A program made the translations under genes and the position numbers. From assembly GCF_027244095.1 (NCBI RefSeq), contig NC_069670.1:14155320-14219319 (forward strand): DNA of 64,000 bases, read 5' to 3'. Below the pieces are notes generated by a model. The model searched no databases and was not told the DNA's origin. It saw only the letters and a list, made by a program, of their open reading frames with translations. The stretch comes from Hemicordylus capensis (lineage: Eukaryota > Chordata > Lepidosauria > Squamata > Cordylidae). Each line of letters opens with the position of its first letter. The first letter of the stretch is position 1. Shown piece by piece: positions 63,101-64,000 of the stretch.

Positions 63101-63688
63101 CTAGTAGTGACTGATACACCTTGAATTTGTCAAATCCCTTTTTAAAGCCTTTGCATCTTGTGGCATTGAGTTCCACACATCAGGGTAGACCTCGAGTAAA
63201 TAAGTACTAGGCCATCTGCCCCCATCTTCTTTTATCAGTCATTTGTGCTATCTCAGGGGTCTGAAAGGGAAAAAGAGGAAGGGCCCGCTTTTGGTTGGTT
63301 CCCTGGCCTAGTCACCTAGAAGTGATATGCATTCATCATAGGTGACCCAAAGCTGCTATTTGCATCCTTGCTGGAGGACCTGCTGTGTTCACATATAAGT
63401 GACCTTGAATATATGTGCATTTTGTGGGAACTGCTTTCCGGAGACCTGGAAGTAGAATAAAACGGTAAAGGGGTGAGGGAGAGGAGATTTGGAGAGAAGC
63501 GAATTCTGCACGAAACAAATATTCAAGCACCTACAGAGAAACGCAACCTATATTAACACTCCCTTGTTTGTGCTCTGTCTCTTTTGCAGTCCGACATTCT
63601 CAATCCTTCGGTGGGGTCCCAAGCACGGGCCGTCTGCGGGGGTCAGATGCGGACCAAGCCTCAGCACAACTCAGAGAGCAGAAGAAAG
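52481..63688 (+). CDS. RUSC1: RUSC1, RUN and SH3 domain-containing 1 (5' part; continues past window)
   Basis: Coding segments in the window: 52481-54068, 59375-59872 and 63590-63688. Each join is codon position 1 to 2, so they agree in phase. RUSC1 (NESCA) is an adaptor in vesicle and neurotrophin signalling (known). The N-terminus [20 protein letters not shown] is nearly as in human RUSC1. Later landmarks: [53 protein letters not shown]. The last segment ends QLREQKK, which in human directly precedes the RUN-side region; RUN and SH3 domains are expected to the right of 64000. FDPS-RUSC1 adjacency matches human 1q22. There may be small exons I did not see between the segments. Confidence 0.9.
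54447..54615. mobile_element. Palindromic element P3
   Basis: GTATTTACCCGAATCGGAGC mirrors GGATTCAGGTAAATACAG. CTGAATTTAAGACG occurs twice inside. RUSC1 intron. Confidence 0.75.
54617..54900 (-). repeat. L2-like LINE end
   Basis: GTAGGCTGCTTTTCAACAAC, AAGGGCTCGCAGTTTAAAGC and GGAGGGATGCTGTGCTGGGG. A sister of 30705-30960. Confidence 0.7.
54905..55270. other. RUSC1 intron, nothing recognised
   Basis: No supported feature. Confidence 0.4.
55275..55745 (-). repeat. L2-like LINE end with part of ORF2
   Basis: TATTTATACCCTGCCCTACC and later GGGAGGGCGTTCCAAAGCCG (reverse of the 'rlWNaLP' region) and ACGACCGAAAAGGCCCTGTC. Confidence 0.7.
55750..56040. other. RUSC1 intron, nothing recognised
   Basis: No supported feature. 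Confidence 0.4.
56045..56290 (-). repeat. Sauria SINE, full length
   Basis: The minus strand carries box B GGTTCGAATCTCCGCTGG, GTATGTTCCCCAGACTATGG and the BovB-like tail. The plus strand shows GGTAAAGTGTTCCGTCGGTG at its 3' end. Confidence 0.85.
56405..56560 (+). repeat. CORE/MIR-like SINE, 3' part
   Basis: TCATAGAGTTGTTGTGAGGA and CTCCTTGGAGGAAAGTTGGG. Confidence 0.6.
56795..56885. mobile_element. P1 half element
   Basis: GGATGATGGGAGTTGTAGTT and GGTTGGGAACCCCTACTC: right arm and end. Confidence 0.65.
57108..57142 (+). repeat. (GAAA)n microsatellite
   Basis: About eight AAAG units. Confidence 0.9.
57145..57805. other. RUSC1 intron, nothing recognised
   Basis: No supported feature. Confidence 0.4.
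57810..58210 (-). repeat. L2-like LINE end
   Basis: TTTATATACTGCTCTTCCTA, GAGGCTCTCCTGAAGGCCTC and TGAGCGGTGGGGATCACGTA, as in 33195-33660. Confidence 0.75.
58285..58495. mobile_element. Unclassified repeat P6 with CGAACCGGTTCG palindromes
   Basis: GGGATGTGCACGAACCGGTT at the left; CGAACCGGTTCG occurs twice in 40 bp; GTGCACGAATTTGTTCGCGC lies near the right end. It looks like a DNA-transposon relic with inverted ends. Confidence 0.5.
58924..59300 (+). repeat. Pyrimidine-rich minisatellite (CCTCCTTGCCTCCCC family)
   Basis: About 25 or more units of CCTCCTTGC, CCTCTTTGC and CCTCCCCCG in irregular order. The plus strand is almost pure C and T for 380 bp. It ends 75 bp before the RUSC1 segment at 59375. 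All plus frames stay open because the units hold no stop codon. Confidence 0.9.
59375..59872 (+). CDS. RUSC1: RUSC1 third coding segment
   Basis: The acceptor CTCCCCAG at 59373-59374 is the only nearby one that keeps phase with exon 2; those at 59388 and 59394 do not. It encodes [59 protein letters not shown]. Donor C|GTAAGC. The same frame is open leftward through a minisatellite, which I treat as intron. Confidence 0.75.
59932..60078. mobile_element. hAT-type palindromic element P1 with perfect target duplication
   Basis: CTCCAAAG flanks both sides. The ends CAGGGTTTCTTAACC and GGTTAAGAAGCCCTG; arms GGACTACAACTCCCAGAATC and GGGAGTTGTAGTCC. A (GGGGT)n tract lies at 60045-60060. It begins 60 bp after the RUSC1 donor. 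Confidence 0.92.
60138..60455 (+). repeat. 5S-Sauria SINE, full
   Basis: GGAGAGCTGGCCTTGGGGCA, CTGGGTCTGCCCTGGTTTGC, and the complete end ATGGCAGCTTCCTATGTG. Confidence 0.88.
60460..61120. other. RUSC1 intron, nothing recognised
   Basis: No supported feature. Confidence 0.4.
61128..61330 (+). mobile_element. Unclassified repeat P7
   Basis: CAGTGTTCCCTCTAAGGCAT at the 5' end, then TTTTAGATCCCGCTCAGGTT and AACAAAACTCATTCCGCACG. The reverse copy is at 37925-38215. CAGTGTTCCC resembles hAT ends, but no duplication was found. Confidence 0.55.
61690..62275 (+). repeat. CR1 LINE 3' end with end of ORF2
   Basis: GGGGAGACATGATAGAGGTC, CACAGGACATAATTAATCGG and GGATGCTGGACTAGAAGGGC. It is longer than most copies here. 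Confidence 0.85.
62280..62625. other. RUSC1 intron, nothing recognised
   Basis: No supported feature. Confidence 0.4.
62630..62940 (-). repeat. 5S-Sauria SINE, full
   Basis: GAAAGCTGCCATATACTGAG through CTTGCTACCACAAGACCAGC. It is among the best preserved minus copies. Confidence 0.9.
62955..63200 (-). repeat. CR1 3' fragment
   Basis: TATGCTGCCTCTGAATGTGT, GGGTTCCATTTAGTG and GTGGCATTGAGTTCC on plus are the reverse of a CR1 end. Confidence 0.65.
63205..63585. other. RUSC1 intron, nothing recognised
   Basis: No supported feature. Confidence 0.4.
63590..63688 (+). CDS. RUSC1: RUSC1 fourth coding segment
   Basis: The acceptor CTGTCTCTTTTGCAG and donor AAAG|GTGAGG are strong. [17 protein letters not shown] then [11 protein letters not shown] resembles human AEAQSGTGQLQEQKK. 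Confidence 0.85.
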
Positions 63689-63804
63689 GTGAGGCATTTG
63701 CAGTAAAAAGGGTTGCATTGATTTACTTACACACACCCACACCCCCTAATCTTCTGGGTCAGGCTGGAATATCAAACATCAACGCGGTAGCCAAAGTCAT
63801 CGTC

Positions 63805-63925
63805 AGGAATCTGTTGCCTTGTGAAAGCAAGCTCAGAGAGAAGCCACTGCCCGTCTGGGTAGACAGTCCTGAGCAAAATGGACCACTGGTCTGACTCGGT
63901 AGAAGGCAGCTTCCTGTGTTCCTAT
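63805..63925 (+). repeat. 5S-Sauria SINE, 3' end
   Basis: AGAAGCCACTGCCCGTCTGG to GGCAGCTTCCTGTGTTCCTA. Confidence 0.75.
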
Positions 63926-63927
63926 TT

Positions 63928-64000
63928 TATTATTTATTTATCATCGTTCTATACCGCCTGATAAAGATGTCTCTAGGCAGTGTGCAAAGTTAAAACATAG
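63928..64000 (-). repeat. L2-like LINE end, cut by window edge
   Basis: ATTTATTTATCATCGTTCTA, TACCGCCTGATAAAGATGTC on plus. Confidence 0.6.

Overview
The window is vertebrate nuclear DNA, almost certainly from a squamate reptile. It carries many 5S-rRNA-derived SINEs (5S-Sauria type), several tRNA-derived Sauria SINEs, BovB LINE 3' ends, CR1 and L2-like LINE ends, CORE/MIR-like SINEs and many short palindromic DNA-transposon relics. This mixture is known from lizards and snakes. The sequence does not let me name the species.

Layout. (1) 1-11.4 kb: repeat-rich DNA with no intact gene recognised, ending in a broken immunoglobulin V exon (minus strand) that is split by a BovB insertion. (2) 11.9-25.0 kb: two related immunoglobulin-superfamily receptor genes lie head to head. 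Gene A is on minus (leader 17510 to stop 11935). Gene B is on plus (leader 20760, membrane exon to 24669, tail uncertain). Each has leader, V, C1-like and membrane exons, all joined in phase 1. The leader exons are both 43 nt and the V exons both 336 nt. Both proteins have a cysteine just outside the membrane. (3) 25.6-27.3 kb: quiet DNA. (4) 27.6-40.4 kb: FDPS, complete, with nine coding exons for 353 aa, an upstream exon that splices in frame to give a possible organelle-targeted form, and a promoter with an NF-Y/SREBP-like module. (5) 40.4-52.3 kb: repeats plus two GC-rich islands with good splice donors, the probable alternative 5' ends of RUSC1. (6) 52.4-64.0 kb: RUSC1 on plus. Three coding segments are in the window; the RUN and SH3 domains should lie beyond the right edge.

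How it fits together. FDPS and RUSC1 are neighbours in the same order and orientation in human 1q22, so this is a conserved block. In human the gene upstream of FDPS is PKLR. Here at least 27 kb upstream of FDPS lacks a recognisable PKLR, and the nearest genes are the divergent receptor pair. The pair looks like a germline-encoded, non-rearranging TCR-like heterodimer (inference), and it is the most interesting item in the window. Exon borders were placed by hand from splice signals, reading phase and protein similarity recalled from memory; no alignment or database search was run.
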